The notes: a model not told the origin generated them from the sequence alone. A DNA stretch of 64,000 nt from Paenibacillus sp. FSL R7-0337 (GCF_037969875.1 NZ_CP150218.1:1922001-1986000); one strand, 5' to 3'; counted from the first letter of the stretch, positions 45,170 through 55,119 are shown. Numbers and translations: made by a program.

Positions 45170-46689
45170 AAGGCATCTCCTTTGATATTGGAATAATAGA
45201 ATCCTTCATAGTAAGCAGGGCTGGTATCCTCTGTACCGTTGCCCGAGGCATGTACGCCGAGGCAGACACCGGTGAAGCCGCCGTTGACCTCTGGCGACAG
45301 GACCGACACATGAACCGTCTCCGGGACTTCATTCCAAGACACGCCATCTGCCGAATAGGAGCAGAGGTAGGAATGGCCGTCGCAACGGAGGCGAAGCTGA
45401 ACGGGACCTTGACCGCTTACCTCATACTGGTGAACCTGCCGCTCCTCACCGTTCTTCACTACAAGCTCCATCACCCGGCGGCCGCTGCGGCAAGTAAGTC
45501 CCCAGCAAAGATATCCACGGTTGTTCAGCCGCGCAGCCAGTCCGGCATGCTCGCCTTCGGTCACTGGCGTGAAGTCAAGGCTGACGCCCAGCTCCATCCG
45601 GTGATGCTGCTGGCGGAGGCATGCGAACACGGCGGGCGCCTCATCGTCCAGCGTGTAGCTGTTCCCGCGCACGGTGAGGCTTCCTGCGCGCTCAGTCCAG
45701 GAATAACGCTCCGCTTCATAGGCGCGGAGGAAGGCCCACTCCGGCCCGAAGCCGTCCTCCGGCGTAAAGTGCAGCACCTGGTCATCCAGGCTGGACTCGC
45801 CCTCAGCAATAACGGTGCCTTCATTATTGTCAATCATCGGCCAGCCGTCCTCCGTCCAGGTGACAGGAGCCAGGAAGGTCTCCCGGCCCAGCGGGGAATA
45901 CCGGCCTTCCACGGGACGCATACCCAGGAAGACCGCCCACCACTGGCCAGACGTATCCTCCACCAGATCGGCATGTCCAAGGCATTGTACCGGATGCTCC
46001 TTCAGTCCCCGGTGGGTCAGGATCGGCTCAGGCTTGTCCTCGAACGGGCCGTAAGGGCTGCTGCTGCGGGCAATAATCTCCCGGTGATCGCCCGCCGTGC
46101 CGCCGGAGGCGGTCATCAGGTAGTAGACGCCCTTGATCTTGTACAGATGCGGGCCTTCGACCCAAGGGCCGTCATCGCCGCTCCAGATATTAACCGGCTC
46201 CGACAGCACTTCGCCGGACAATGGATCAATCTCATACTGGATAATATGCGATTCATAGCCTGCACCGTTCTGCACCGTGACATAGGCACGCCCGTCATCA
46301 TCGAAGAACAGGGAAGGATCAATGCCCCCGTGCGGCAGCAGAATCGGATCAGACCAGGGACCCTCGGGCTTATCCGCAGTCACGTAGAAATTGCCGATGC
46401 CCCGCACATCAGTAGTAATCATGTAGAAACGCCCGGCGTGATACCGGATCGTGGCGGCATAGATGCCGGACGAGCTCTTCGTAGTCCGCAGATCCAGCTG
46501 GGACTGGCGGGTAAGGACATGCCCTATCGGGGTCCAGTCGATCAGGTCCCTGCTATGGAAGATAGGCACACCCGGAAAATATTCAAAGGTACTGTTAATC
46601 AGATAGAAATCTTCATTCACACGGACCACACTGGGGTCCGGATAATACCCGGCAATTACGGGATTCCGCACATTCATAGAATGCATCAT
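45166..46689 (-). CDS. Glycoside hydrolase family 43, beta-xylosidase-like (507 residues)
   Basis: Two-domain GH43 enzyme. The propeller begins NPVIAGYYPDPSVVRVNEDFYLINSTFEYFPGVPIFHSRDLIDW with the general-base Asp. GGIDPSLFFDDDGRAYV and WVEGPHLYKIKGVYYLMTASG carry the other catalytic residues. A C-terminal beta-sandwich (about 320-500) is typical of the XynB-like clade. No signal peptide. Of close ATGs at 46689 and 46686, the second has the better spacing to GGAGG. It likely works with the downstream GH43 on xylo- or arabino-oligosaccharides. Confidence 0.93.
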   Translation of the reverse strand: MMHSMNVRNPVIAGYYPDPSVVRVNEDFYLINSTFEYFPGVPIFHSRDLIDWTPIGHVLTRQSQLDLRTTKSSSGIYAATIRYHAGRFYMITTDVRGIGNFYVTADKPEGPWSDPILLPHGGIDPSLFFDDDGRAYVTVQNGAGYESHIIQYEIDPLSGEVLSEPVNIWSGDDGPWVEGPHLYKIKGVYYLMTASGGTAGDHREIIARSSSPYGPFEDKPEPILTHRGLKEHPVQCLGHADLVEDTSGQWWAVFLGMRPVEGRYSPLGRETFLAPVTWTEDGWPMIDNNEGTVIAEGESSLDDQVLHFTPEDGFGPEWAFLRAYEAERYSWTERAGSLTVRGNSYTLDDEAPAVFACLRQQHHRMELGVSLDFTPVTEGEHAGLAARLNNRGYLCWGLTCRSGRRVMELVVKNGEERQVHQYEVSGQGPVQLRLRCDGHSYLCSYSADGVSWNEVPETVHVSVLSPEVNGGFTGVCLGVHASGNGTEDTSPAYYEGFYYSNIKGDAL

Positions 46690-46707
46690 ACCCTCCTCTG
46701 GAATGAA

Positions 46708-46721
46708 AGCAAGCGTTTACA
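46708..46721 (-). promoter_or_regulatory. Catabolite-response (cre) element before the GH43 operon
   Basis: Minus-strand TGTAAACGCTTGCT fits the CcpA cre consensus at 12 of 14 positions and lies about 20 bases upstream of the start codon, a position where CcpA binding blocks transcription. A TACAAT -10-like box lies just upstream (46739-46734). Confidence 0.65.
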
Positions 46722-46840
46722 ATCGCTAGTGTTATTGTACAAGCCCTAATTGAACTTTCCTATGCGCAGACTAAAGAATTTCCCCCGAAAAAATGTATTA
46801 TTCCCGCCTACATCCGATTGTACTGGAAAAATACACCGTT

Positions 46841-46878
46841 TGCTCGTCATTTTGCTTGAGTTAATGGTCATTTTTTGC
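46841..46878. promoter_or_regulatory. AraC-type direct-repeat operator (copy A), upstream of the GH43 operon
   Basis: TGCTCGTCATTTTGCTTG starts at 46841 and TGGTCATTTTTTGC follows. The half-sites T(C/G)GTCA begin at 46844 and 46865, 21 bp apart. The same two-half-site arrangement occurs at 60963-61000 beside an AraC-family gene. Confidence 0.6.
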
Positions 46879-46909
46879 GGATTTTTATATCAGTCCTTCT
46901 CCGCACAGC

Positions 46910-46951
46910 AAAAAGCCGCCCCCCAGCCATAATCTGGCTTGAGGGACGACC
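46910..46951 (-). terminator. Terminator of the SLH-protein gene
   Basis: Minus-strand GTCGTCCC..AAGCC (46951-46937) pairs imperfectly with GGCTGGGGGGCGGC (46928-46915), followed by five T residues. Confidence 0.75.
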
Positions 46952-46989
46952 CTGATCTTGCTTATATGGTACTTATGCGATGCTTGTAC

Positions 46990-49900
46990 TTACGGATTAA
47001 TCAGATCCGATTGGATCAGCAGTCTGCGGATCGCTGCCGATGCCTCGGCCCGCGTAATATTCTCGTTCGGCGCAAGACGCTGCTCGTCTCTGCCCAGAAT
47101 AATGCCCGCTGAGAGATTCTCCTTCACATTAGCAATTGCCCATTTGGCTACGGATGCAGAATCGGCGAAGGACTTCAGCAGCTGCTGAGTCTGCTCTTCG
47201 CTGCGTGAAGACTTCAGCTCAGTGATACTTAAGGCTCTGCTGACAATCGCCATAGCTTCCTGTCTGGAGATGTTATTGTCCGGTCTGAAGGTTCCGTCCG
47301 GATAGCCGGAGATCAGGCCGTTCTGGGTCGCAACCTGAAGCTCCAGCCCGTACCATCCGCCTGTAGAGACATCACTGAACGTGACTGGCTGCTCCCCATG
47401 GGTAACAATACCGAGCGCTCTCGCCAGCATAGCTGTGAATTCAGCCCGTGTGATCGCCCGCTGCGGTTCAAATACCGCTTCCTTCGTGCCGCTCGACACC
47501 AGTCTTGAGCCCATGTCATTCACATCCGGCTTGCTCCAGTGCTTCGCCACATCCGGGAATTCGAGCGGATTCCAGATCAGACCGAAATCGCCGTTCTCCA
47601 GACTGTTAATCGTAGCGTAATAACGTCCGTCTTGGATGGTTACATAGGTTGGCTGATGATAGATTCTACCATCCCGGTATAGTACCCCAGTGGTAATCTT
47701 CATCTCTGCCGGTACTTGAAGCTCGTACTTCGCCCAGCCGTGGCTGGTTACCTGTACTGTCTGTCCCTGATACTTCGCTTTAATGGAGAAGTTCACCAGA
47801 GTATTACCAGGCTGCACCTTCTGCTTCGCGGCTGCAAGCTTGAAGGCCTCCAGGTTGCCCGGAGCAGAAGCTCTCAGCTCAGCATAGAAGATAATGTTTT
47901 CTGTCTTCACATCCGCAAGGCCAAACTGCTTACTGACCTCTGTCAGATCGATAGCAGCGGCATCTAGTCTAACTGTTCCCAGGCCAGACTCCACTACGAT
48001 CTCTCCACCCTTATTCTGTAAGTCCTTCACTTGCTCCGCAGTCAGTTCAACAGTGCTTGATGGCACCGCCTCACCTTTGACGGAAGGGGCAGAGGTTGGT
48101 GCTGGTGCTGTTGTTGATGCGGGTTCGGCTGGTTTTACCGGCTCAGGAGCCTTGTCCGTAATCCGCACAATCTGGAACGTACTGAATTTGTTAATCTGGA
48201 TCGCCAGCGCTACAGGTTCACCGCTGGAATGATACACAATTTCTGGAGTGTAGATTGCAATCTCTCCATCGCTATGCTCAACATATACTCTTAAGTTGTT
48301 CAGGAAAGCATCACGCACCCCGGAGCTTTGCAGCGGAATCTGATCCGCGAACTCGGATAACGGCAGCTGAACCATGGTATTGATCTTGCTATAGTTCGTC
48401 TCAATCTCGCGTGGCGCCCCCAGATTCTGAAGCGTCTTGTCACTGGCCAGTGACAGCTTGGACGTACCGTTCAGAATGGCATTGCTCTGGACATTCGCTT
48501 TCGCCTGCGCGTTCTTCACGGGTACAATCCGGAAATACAGGTCGGTAGTGGTGGCATCGAGCTGTGCCAGGCTGGCTGCATCCAGATGGATCGAGCCCAG
48601 CGCAGTTACAATGTCCAGTGAAGCTTTGCGCCCGGCCAGAATTGAAACGGCGGTGGATGGAATTTCAACTGCAATCTCATCCGCATGTGCAGCAGGATCG
48701 TCCACGTGGGTGATCGTTACACTCCGGTTGGCTGCATCCGGGTCGTCCGGATTCACGCCTTCCACAAGGTTGTACACTTCGTTCTCATCAATCACAATAG
48801 TGTCAATCTTCGTTCCGTTCGACAGGTTCGTTCTAAGAATGGTCACGCCCTGCTCTAGCGGATTACCATCATTAAGGGTAGACAGTCCGGCTTGTCTGGA
48901 CGTTGCCTCCCGGACGGCGCCTTCCTTGACTACGCCCTTCGCCTTCACAATCAGCAGATATTGCTTCACAGCACTCTTGCCATTCCGTGTAAAGGTTGCG
49001 GTCAGAATGACATTCGTATCCTGGGCCGGAGGCGTTACATTGCCCTTGGCCTGGTCCGCATCCTGCTGGACGGCAATCACCGAAGGCAGGCTTGAGGTCC
49101 AGGTAATCTTCGTGTCGTATTTGCCGGTCTGAAGCAATACGAAGGCTTCAGTGACACTCTCCCAGGTATCTCCCTCAGCGAAGGTTGCAGCGGGATGGAT
49201 TCCCGTAGTTCTTGCAGCTTCCTCTGCTGCTTCCTGGTCACTGAGTTTTTTGATCACTACAGTAAACTTCTTGATTAAAATCTCGCCCGGATGGTCCGGG
49301 TCTGCCAGCTGCACGGTAAGCTCTACCGTCACATCCTCTTCATCGGGTCCCGGTCTCTTAATCCGGCCAGTGTTCGTGAGAACCTCCGGTTTACTCGAAG
49401 TCCAGGTCAGGACTGAGCCGGTGTCACCAGTCTTCGGCAAGAAGAGATTGCGGGTCACTGACTCCTCTGAATCTCCAGGAGCATAACCGATCTTGACATT
49501 GACTTCATCCTGAGGAAGGTCAACTGTGGCCGTTCCTTTGACCGTAATGTAGAAGTCCTGCTCCTGGAAGAAGCCTTCCTTGGCAACACGAGCCGTCAAT
49601 CTTACCACCGTATCCTTCAGCGGACGCTGAACCTCGCCGGTGCTGCTGACAATATCGCTGCGATGGCTTGTCCATACGACCTCGGAGTCATAGTAGCCCT
49701 TCGAGATCAACTCAACGTCCTGCGTTACGCTCTTGGCTGTATCCTGTCCTTTGTAGCCGATTCTCAGCAGTTTCATAGCTTCATCAAGCTGATCATTGAT
49801 ACTCTCCTGCTGGGCTTTAACGGTCACTACGAACTCTTTCTGATAGGACACACCGCCTTTGGTCACTGTAGCGGTTAGAGTAACCTTCTGGTCTCCATCA

Positions 49901-52900
49901 CCATGAGCGGGACGCTTCACGCTACCATCCGGAGTAATAACTGATTCCTCCGAGGAGCTCCAGGTGATCGTGCTGCCGCTCGCGTCTTCGGTAATCAAGT
50001 CCAGATTCGTCAGGACCTGCTCCTGCTTCTCGTTATCTTTCCGAATCATGTTCCAGTTAAGTTTAGCCAAGGTCTCATTTACAGCCTCTTCGTCTGTTAT
50101 CGGACGCTTGATAACTGTGAGCACGAAGGTTTTGTTCTGTACCTTATCCCCCTTGCGGATGACCGCTGTCAGGGTTACCGTCTGATCTCCAGCAGTATAA
50201 GCAGGACGCTTCACAACACCGGCTGGAGTAATAACTGATTCCTCCGAGGAGCTCCAGGTGATCGTGCTGCCGCTCGTGTCCTCGGTAATCAAGTCCAGAT
50301 TCGTCAGGACCTGCTCCTGCTTCTCGTTATCTTTCCGAATCATGTTCCAGTTAAGTTTAGCCAAGGTCTCATTTACAGCCTCTTCGTCTGTTATCGGACG
50401 CTTGATAACTGTGAGCACGAAGGTTTTCGTCTGTACCTTATCCCCCTTGCGGATGACCGCTGTCAGGGTTACCGTCTGATCTCCAGCAGTATAAGCAGGG
50501 CGCTTCACAACACCGGCTGGAGTAATAACTGATTCCTTCGAGGAGCTCCAGGTGATCGTGCTGCCGCTCGTGTCCTCGGTAATCAAGTCCAGATTCGTCA
50601 GGACCTGCTCCTGCTTCTCGTTATCTTTCCGAATCATGTTCCAGTTAAGTTTAGCCAAGGTCTCATTTACAGCCTCTTCGTCTGTTATCGGACGCTTGAT
50701 AACTGTGAGCACGAAGGTTTTGTTCTGTACCTTATCCCCCTTGCGGATGACCGCTGTCAGGGTTACCGTCTGATCTCCAGCAGTATAAGCAGGACGCTTC
50801 ACAACACCGGCTGGAGTAATAACTGATTCCTCCGAGGAGCTCCAGGTGATCGTGCTGCCGCTCGTGTCCTCGGTAATCAAGTCCAGATTCGTCAGGACCT
50901 GCTCCTGCTTCTCGTTATCTTCCCGAATCATGTTCCAGTCCAGCTTCGCCAAGGTCTCATTTACAGCCTCTTCGTCTGTCATCGGACGCTTGATAACTGT
51001 GAGCACGAAGGTTTTGTTCTGTACCTTATCCCCCTTGCGGATGACCGCTGTCAGGGTTACCGTCTGATCTCCAGCAGTATAAGCAGGGCGCTTCACAACA
51101 CCGGCTGGAGTAATAACTGATTCCTCCGAGGAGCTCCAGGTGATCGTGCTGCCGCTCGTGTCCTCGGTAATCAAGTCCAGATTCGTCAGGACCTGCTCTT
51201 GCTTCTCGTTATCTTCCCGAATCATGTTCCAGTTAAGTTTAGCCAAGGTCTCATTTACAGCCTCTTCGTCTGTTATCGGACGCTTGATAACTGTGAGCAC
51301 GAAGGTTTTGTTCTGTACCTTATCCCCCTTGCGGATGACCGCTGTCAGGGTTACCGCCTGATCTCCCTTTGAATAGGATGGTGCCGTTACGGTACCGTCT
51401 GTGCCGATAACCCCTTCATCGGAGGAAGTCCAGGTAATTATACTGCCATTTGTGCCATTCTTCGGCAAATACACAGCAGAGGTTACGGATTCCTGCTTTA
51501 TATTCTCCTCACGGATCGTATTCCAGATAAGCAGTTCTGTATCTTCTGCTACCGACTGTTCATTGGTTCCGTTCTGTTTTTTGACAATCAGCTCGAAGGT
51601 CTTCGTTAGCTCGGATGCCCCATTCTTCAGCACCGCTGTCAATGTAACCGGCTGATCGCCTGTTTTGAACGGCGGTCTTGTCACCGTGCCGTCAGTAGCA
51701 ACAGCCGTTCCATTGGTCGATGTCCAGGTGATCGTGCTGCCGCTCGCTCCGGTTCGCGGTAAATCTAATCCGCTGAGCACAGAGCTCTGCACGATATTGT
51801 CCTTACGGATCAAATCCCAGGTTAATGCTTCCATATCGCGTTTCACCAGTGCGCCAGCACCCGGTAACTGCAGATCAACGTTATTGGAGGTCATCGGCTT
51901 AACCCCGTCAACAATAATAGAAGGATCAACTGTGACTGAAGCAAAAGCAGAAGCCTCGTATTTTCCAGCCGCCTGACCGGTAAAATGAATCTCCAGTACC
52001 GTGCCGCTAACCCGCACCACGTTGAAGCTTAAGCCTTCAGGCATATTATTAACGCTTACGCCGCCTTCAACCTCTTCTGTGAATGCGCCGTTGCGCAGGG
52101 TTACCGTCAGCGTCTCTGCCGCCGAGCCGTCACCTGCATCGTGAATCACATCAGGAGACGCCGTAATCGCTGCAGGCGGAGAGCGGAACAGAATAGCGAA
52201 GGTTCCTGAAGGAATGCCTGCTACCGTAACCGCTGCCCGGTCCACGCTGTCCGCAGATTTATGGCTGGCTGCCTGTCCGGCAATCGCTACAGTAATCTGG
52301 GTGGGGCTATCCACCGTGATCTTGCCCGGCGTCAGGCCCGGCGGCCAATTCACCGCATCAATGGCATCCATAACCGATTCATCGAAGGAACCGTTTTTCA
52401 GCTCAAGGATAAGGGAATCCCCGATCGTGCCGTCGTTCCCCTCAGACTCATAGAGCAGCGGTGACTTGACCACCAGATAAGGCTCTTTGTCCATGAAGTC
52501 GAATTTGAAGGTGTTCGTGCTCAGGTCCGCCGGACTTCCTGTAAGCTTCCCGGAAGCCACAGTTACATAAGCTCCATAGACATCGCTGGTCACTGTAGCT
52601 GCACCTGTGAATTTGATTTCCAGCTCGGTGTCAGAGACTCTTGTCACTTCCGTGCCAAGTCCGGCTGGAAGACCATGAATCAACACATCTTCTGAACCAA
52701 CCGTTTCGGCGAACTTGCCGCCGGTCAGCATCACGCCAAGCGTCTCGGTGATCTCACCCTTGCCATAGACGGCTTCGGATACAATCCCTTTGTTCACGCT
52801 AAGCGCGGCAGGATCTCTGAACGTTACACTGAAGGTCTTGGTTGTCAGACCGGAGGAGATCCCCAGCAGATTCTCCTTATCGACCGTAACGGACAGGTTC

Positions 52901-54132
52901 TTCGTTGTCGCATCCTTGCCGTGATCCACCGCTGAACCGGTCAGCGTGAAGTTAAGCTCTGTATCACTCAGCCGGGTGACGGCGAAATCAAGTCCGTCCG
53001 GCAGATTGTTGATACGGATATGGCTTGGATCAATAGGAGCAACAAGGGTGGCACCGACTATTTTCACCTTCTGGTTGCCGACAACCGTTCCATCATTCGC
53101 CTTAGCTTCTACCAGCTCGGTGCTGGCGCCTTCATCCAGCTCAATGTCAGAGATGACTTCACTGAAATCCCGCTCATCCAGACTTGTATAATAGGTGAAT
53201 TTCTTGCTCGCGTGCGGAGCCATCGTTCCGGAATCCCAGGTCATGGTAATCCCCGCATCCGCCTTGACTTCCACATTCTTCGCCTTCGGAGTGTTATACG
53301 CCTCCAAGGCATAAGGGTTAGTATTACTAAACCCGAAGACGGAAGCCTTAGCCCGTGGATCGCTGGAATAGAAGAAGATTGGGGCTCTTGAGCCAAAAGC
53401 CTTGTACAGCGGATCATTATCAGCAATAGTACTCGCCTTCACGACAGCAGCACGATCTTCCTCAATGGTGTGGGTCACAATATTAGAGGTGACATACGCC
53501 CCTCCCTGATCCACCGTATTATCCGGGTCCATCGTACGCATATACCGCGCCCCGTCCCAATTCTTATCGGTAAGATTGGTAATGGTCACATCATTGCGGT
53601 AGAATTTCTGGTTCTCCTCGAAGCTGATTACCTGCTTAATCTCCATAGTGCCAGTCCATGTGGATACTGTTGTCGCACTAAGAATTCCTTTATCCGTCTG
53701 TGAGGTATTTACTACTGTGGTCGGCATCTCCAACGAGTTCATCTGCGCTGAATTGGACTTCGCATATGTATTGTCACCAATCTGGTAGCCTACCGCGAAC
53801 CGTTCTTCAGGGGTACCCGGCAAATAATAATCGACCGGCAGGTCCTTGCCTGTTCCATAGCCGTCATGATCTGCACTCATCCCCAGGAACGGTCTGGAAT
53901 TCGTTCCACGGAAGTTAGCGGGCTTATTGCCCTTCGTACCGAAATTCCCCCAGTTGCTTATCCCCAGTTCAATGAATTTGCCTCCCAGGAAAAGCTCTGT
54001 CCCACCTTCTCCGCCATAGGCAGCCCGTGCTCCCCAATCTGCTGAATCTGCATGTACCGCAAGGGGTGCAGGAAACATAGACAGAATCATTGTGGGCACC
54101 ATGAGCAGTGCTAGCAGCTTCTTACGCTTCAT
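46990..54132 (-). CDS. Giant S-layer-homology surface protein with repeated Ig-like domains (2380 residues)
   Basis: A secreted cell-surface protein. The signal peptide ends near VHADS (about residue 29). Residues about 30-330 form an unrecognised beta-rich domain (TELFLGGKFIELGISNWGNFG). About 330-840 are several cadherin/hemagglutinin-like beta repeats (TVTLRNGAF.., EIHFTG). From about 840 come 'atrophied bacterial Ig' type domains with the pattern GSTITW(T/S)S...VITPAG.V.RP, including five almost identical 98-residue units (about 950-1440), and more diverged ones to about 1720. Three SLH domains close the protein (about 2190-2380: FPDVAKHW, FSDVSTGGWYGLELQ, FADSASVAKWAI), binding pyruvylated wall polymers. 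AATGGAGTGAG precedes the ATG. Function is likely adhesion or wall architecture; it may help dock glycan-degrading activity, but no catalytic domain is visible. Confidence 0.9.
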   Translation of the reverse strand: MKRKKLLALLMVPTMILSMFPAPLAVHADSADWGARAAYGGEGGTELFLGGKFIELGISNWGNFGTKGNKPANFRGTNSRPFLGMSADHDGYGTGKDLPVDYYLPGTPEERFAVGYQIGDNTYAKSNSAQMNSLEMPTTVVNTSQTDKGILSATTVSTWTGTMEIKQVISFEENQKFYRNDVTITNLTDKNWDGARYMRTMDPDNTVDQGGAYVTSNIVTHTIEEDRAAVVKASTIADNDPLYKAFGSRAPIFFYSSDPRAKASVFGFSNTNPYALEAYNTPKAKNVEVKADAGITMTWDSGTMAPHASKKFTYYTSLDERDFSEVISDIELDEGASTELVEAKANDGTVVGNQKVKIVGATLVAPIDPSHIRINNLPDGLDFAVTRLSDTELNFTLTGSAVDHGKDATTKNLSVTVDKENLLGISSGLTTKTFSVTFRDPAALSVNKGIVSEAVYGKGEITETLGVMLTGGKFAETVGSEDVLIHGLPAGLGTEVTRVSDTELEIKFTGAATVTSDVYGAYVTVASGKLTGSPADLSTNTFKFDFMDKEPYLVVKSPLLYESEGNDGTIGDSLILELKNGSFDESVMDAIDAVNWPPGLTPGKITVDSPTQITVAIAGQAASHKSADSVDRAAVTVAGIPSGTFAILFRSPPAAITASPDVIHDAGDGSAAETLTVTLRNGAFTEEVEGGVSVNNMPEGLSFNVVRVSGTVLEIHFTGQAAGKYEASAFASVTVDPSIIVDGVKPMTSNNVDLQLPGAGALVKRDMEALTWDLIRKDNIVQSSVLSGLDLPRTGASGSTITWTSTNGTAVATDGTVTRPPFKTGDQPVTLTAVLKNGASELTKTFELIVKKQNGTNEQSVAEDTELLIWNTIREENIKQESVTSAVYLPKNGTNGSIITWTSSDEGVIGTDGTVTAPSYSKGDQAVTLTAVIRKGDKVQNKTFVLTVIKRPITDEEAVNETLAKLNWNMIREDNEKQEQVLTNLDLITEDTSGSTITWSSSEESVITPAGVVKRPAYTAGDQTVTLTAVIRKGDKVQNKTFVLTVIKRPMTDEEAVNETLAKLDWNMIREDNEKQEQVLTNLDLITEDTSGSTITWSSSEESVITPAGVVKRPAYTAGDQTVTLTAVIRKGDKVQNKTFVLTVIKRPITDEEAVNETLAKLNWNMIRKDNEKQEQVLTNLDLITEDTSGSTITWSSSKESVITPAGVVKRPAYTAGDQTVTLTAVIRKGDKVQTKTFVLTVIKRPITDEEAVNETLAKLNWNMIRKDNEKQEQVLTNLDLITEDTSGSTITWSSSEESVITPAGVVKRPAYTAGDQTVTLTAVIRKGDKVQNKTFVLTVIKRPITDEEAVNETLAKLNWNMIRKDNEKQEQVLTNLDLITEDASGSTITWSSSEESVITPDGSVKRPAHGDGDQKVTLTATVTKGGVSYQKEFVVTVKAQQESINDQLDEAMKLLRIGYKGQDTAKSVTQDVELISKGYYDSEVVWTSHRSDIVSSTGEVQRPLKDTVVRLTARVAKEGFFQEQDFYITVKGTATVDLPQDEVNVKIGYAPGDSEESVTRNLFLPKTGDTGSVLTWTSSKPEVLTNTGRIKRPGPDEEDVTVELTVQLADPDHPGEILIKKFTVVIKKLSDQEAAEEAARTTGIHPAATFAEGDTWESVTEAFVLLQTGKYDTKITWTSSLPSVIAVQQDADQAKGNVTPPAQDTNVILTATFTRNGKSAVKQYLLIVKAKGVVKEGAVREATSRQAGLSTLNDGNPLEQGVTILRTNLSNGTKIDTIVIDENEVYNLVEGVNPDDPDAANRSVTITHVDDPAAHADEIAVEIPSTAVSILAGRKASLDIVTALGSIHLDAASLAQLDATTTDLYFRIVPVKNAQAKANVQSNAILNGTSKLSLASDKTLQNLGAPREIETNYSKINTMVQLPLSEFADQIPLQSSGVRDAFLNNLRVYVEHSDGEIAIYTPEIVYHSSGEPVALAIQINKFSTFQIVRITDKAPEPVKPAEPASTTAPAPTSAPSVKGEAVPSSTVELTAEQVKDLQNKGGEIVVESGLGTVRLDAAAIDLTEVSKQFGLADVKTENIIFYAELRASAPGNLEAFKLAAAKQKVQPGNTLVNFSIKAKYQGQTVQVTSHGWAKYELQVPAEMKITTGVLYRDGRIYHQPTYVTIQDGRYYATINSLENGDFGLIWNPLEFPDVAKHWSKPDVNDMGSRLVSSGTKEAVFEPQRAITRAEFTAMLARALGIVTHGEQPVTFSDVSTGGWYGLELQVATQNGLISGYPDGTFRPDNNISRQEAMAIVSRALSITELKSSRSEEQTQQLLKSFADSASVAKWAIANVKENLSAGIILGRDEQRLAPNENITRAEASAAIRRLLIQSDLINP
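49811..51360 (-). repeat. 294-bp tandem repeat, five copies, inside the SLH gene
   Basis: The unit (one 98-residue Ig-like domain) recurs at a 294-bp period. Units differ by only a few substitutions (for example EDN/KDN, NWN/DWN, QNK/QTK), so DNA-level amplification or gene conversion was recent. Copy number probably varies between strains. Confidence 0.92.
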
Positions 54133-54245
54133 TGTCTCACTCCATTCTTAGTAATTGAAATGCAAGCTTATACATATAGAACCAAATCATTCTCACAAAA
54201 TTCTCACAAATGATCGAAAAATGTCGATAACACAGGCAAAAAGTC

Positions 54246-54288
54246 AAAAAAAGAAGCAGAGCGCACGATTATACGTGAACGCCCTGCT
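54246..54288 (-). terminator. Terminator of the trehalose operon
   Basis: Minus-strand AGCAGGGCG (54288-54280) pairs with GCGCTCTGCT (54264-54255), followed by TC and seven T residues. Confidence 0.8.
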
Positions 54289-54349
54289 TTATGGTGCTTC
54301 ATATTCAGCTAGGTCAGGAATGCTCTTCTGGCAGCCCGATCCTGACTGT

Positions 54350-55069
54350 TCACCGCCTAACCCTTCTGGCAAAATCCACAAACTGAAACTTGTCCAGCCG
54401 GTGCCGGGATTCGGTGTATTGGAACAGCACAGTATTCTCCAGATACACATAGTTCCGCACCACGACAATGTGCTGATATTGCTTCAGGTCCAGCAGGCGC
54501 TGATCCTCCTCAGTCGCGGGCTCAACGGAGATCAGCTTTTTGGCATAACTGATCTTCAGACCCAGCTCAGCCTCCAGATATTCATAAATAGAGCCTGCTG
54601 CGATCTCCTTGCTGAGGAAGGGAACGATATCTGACCGGAAATAGTCCTTATCCAGAATAATCCGCTCGGCTTCAATCTCTCTGGCGCGGATGACCTTCCA
54701 TACCGGCATCTCTTCAGTGATGTGCAGTTGCCGGGCCAGCAGGGAGCTTGCCGGCTCCAGGACCGTCTCTTCTACCAGTGTCCGCGAGGGAACCCCAAGT
54801 GTCCCGGTCAGCTCCTGGAATGAGATTAGTCCGGTTACGGGAAAATCCATCCGCGTCAGGTCCAGCACGAACGAGCCCCTGCCTTTGATTTTGTTGATAT
54901 AGCCGTCGCGGAACAAAAGATTCAGCGCCTTGCGCACCGTCTCCCGCGATGTCTTATAAGCATCCGCCAGCTCACTCTCAGAGGGCAGCTTGGTTCCAGG
55001 CGCGAGCTGGCCAGCCTGGATACGGCTGCTGTATTCCGTATAGATCTGCAAAAATATATTCTCTCTCAT
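54350..55069 (-). CDS. treR: GntR-family repressor of the trehalose operon (TreR)
   Basis: 239 residues. The winged helix-turn-helix (about 5-72) reads LAPGTKLPSESELADAYKTSRETVRKALNLLFRDGYINKIKGRGSFV; from about 90 onward is a UTRA ligand-binding domain (DFPVTGLISFQELTGTLG ... TEEDQRLLDLKQYQHIVVVRNYVYLENTVLFQYTESRHR). In Bacillus the homologue binds trehalose-6-phosphate and represses treA-treP. It is the third gene of the operon and is preceded by an internal terminator, which would keep repressor levels low. A perfect palindrome in the operon promoter fits its operator. Confidence 0.92.
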   Translation of the reverse strand: MRENIFLQIYTEYSSRIQAGQLAPGTKLPSESELADAYKTSRETVRKALNLLFRDGYINKIKGRGSFVLDLTRMDFPVTGLISFQELTGTLGVPSRTLVEETVLEPASSLLARQLHITEEMPVWKVIRAREIEAERIILDKDYFRSDIVPFLSKEIAAGSIYEYLEAELGLKISYAKKLISVEPATEEDQRLLDLKQYQHIVVVRNYVYLENTVLFQYTESRHRLDKFQFVDFARRVRR

Positions 55070-55096
55070 CGATCATCACCGCCGCCCTAAATTGTA

Positions 55097-55119
55097 GAAA
55101 AACAGCCCCGCAGGGCTGT
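55097..55119 (-). terminator. Internal terminator between treP and treR
   Basis: Minus-strand ACAGCCC-TGC-GGGGCTGT (55119-55102) followed by TTTTT. It probably attenuates transcription into the repressor gene. Confidence 0.8.
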
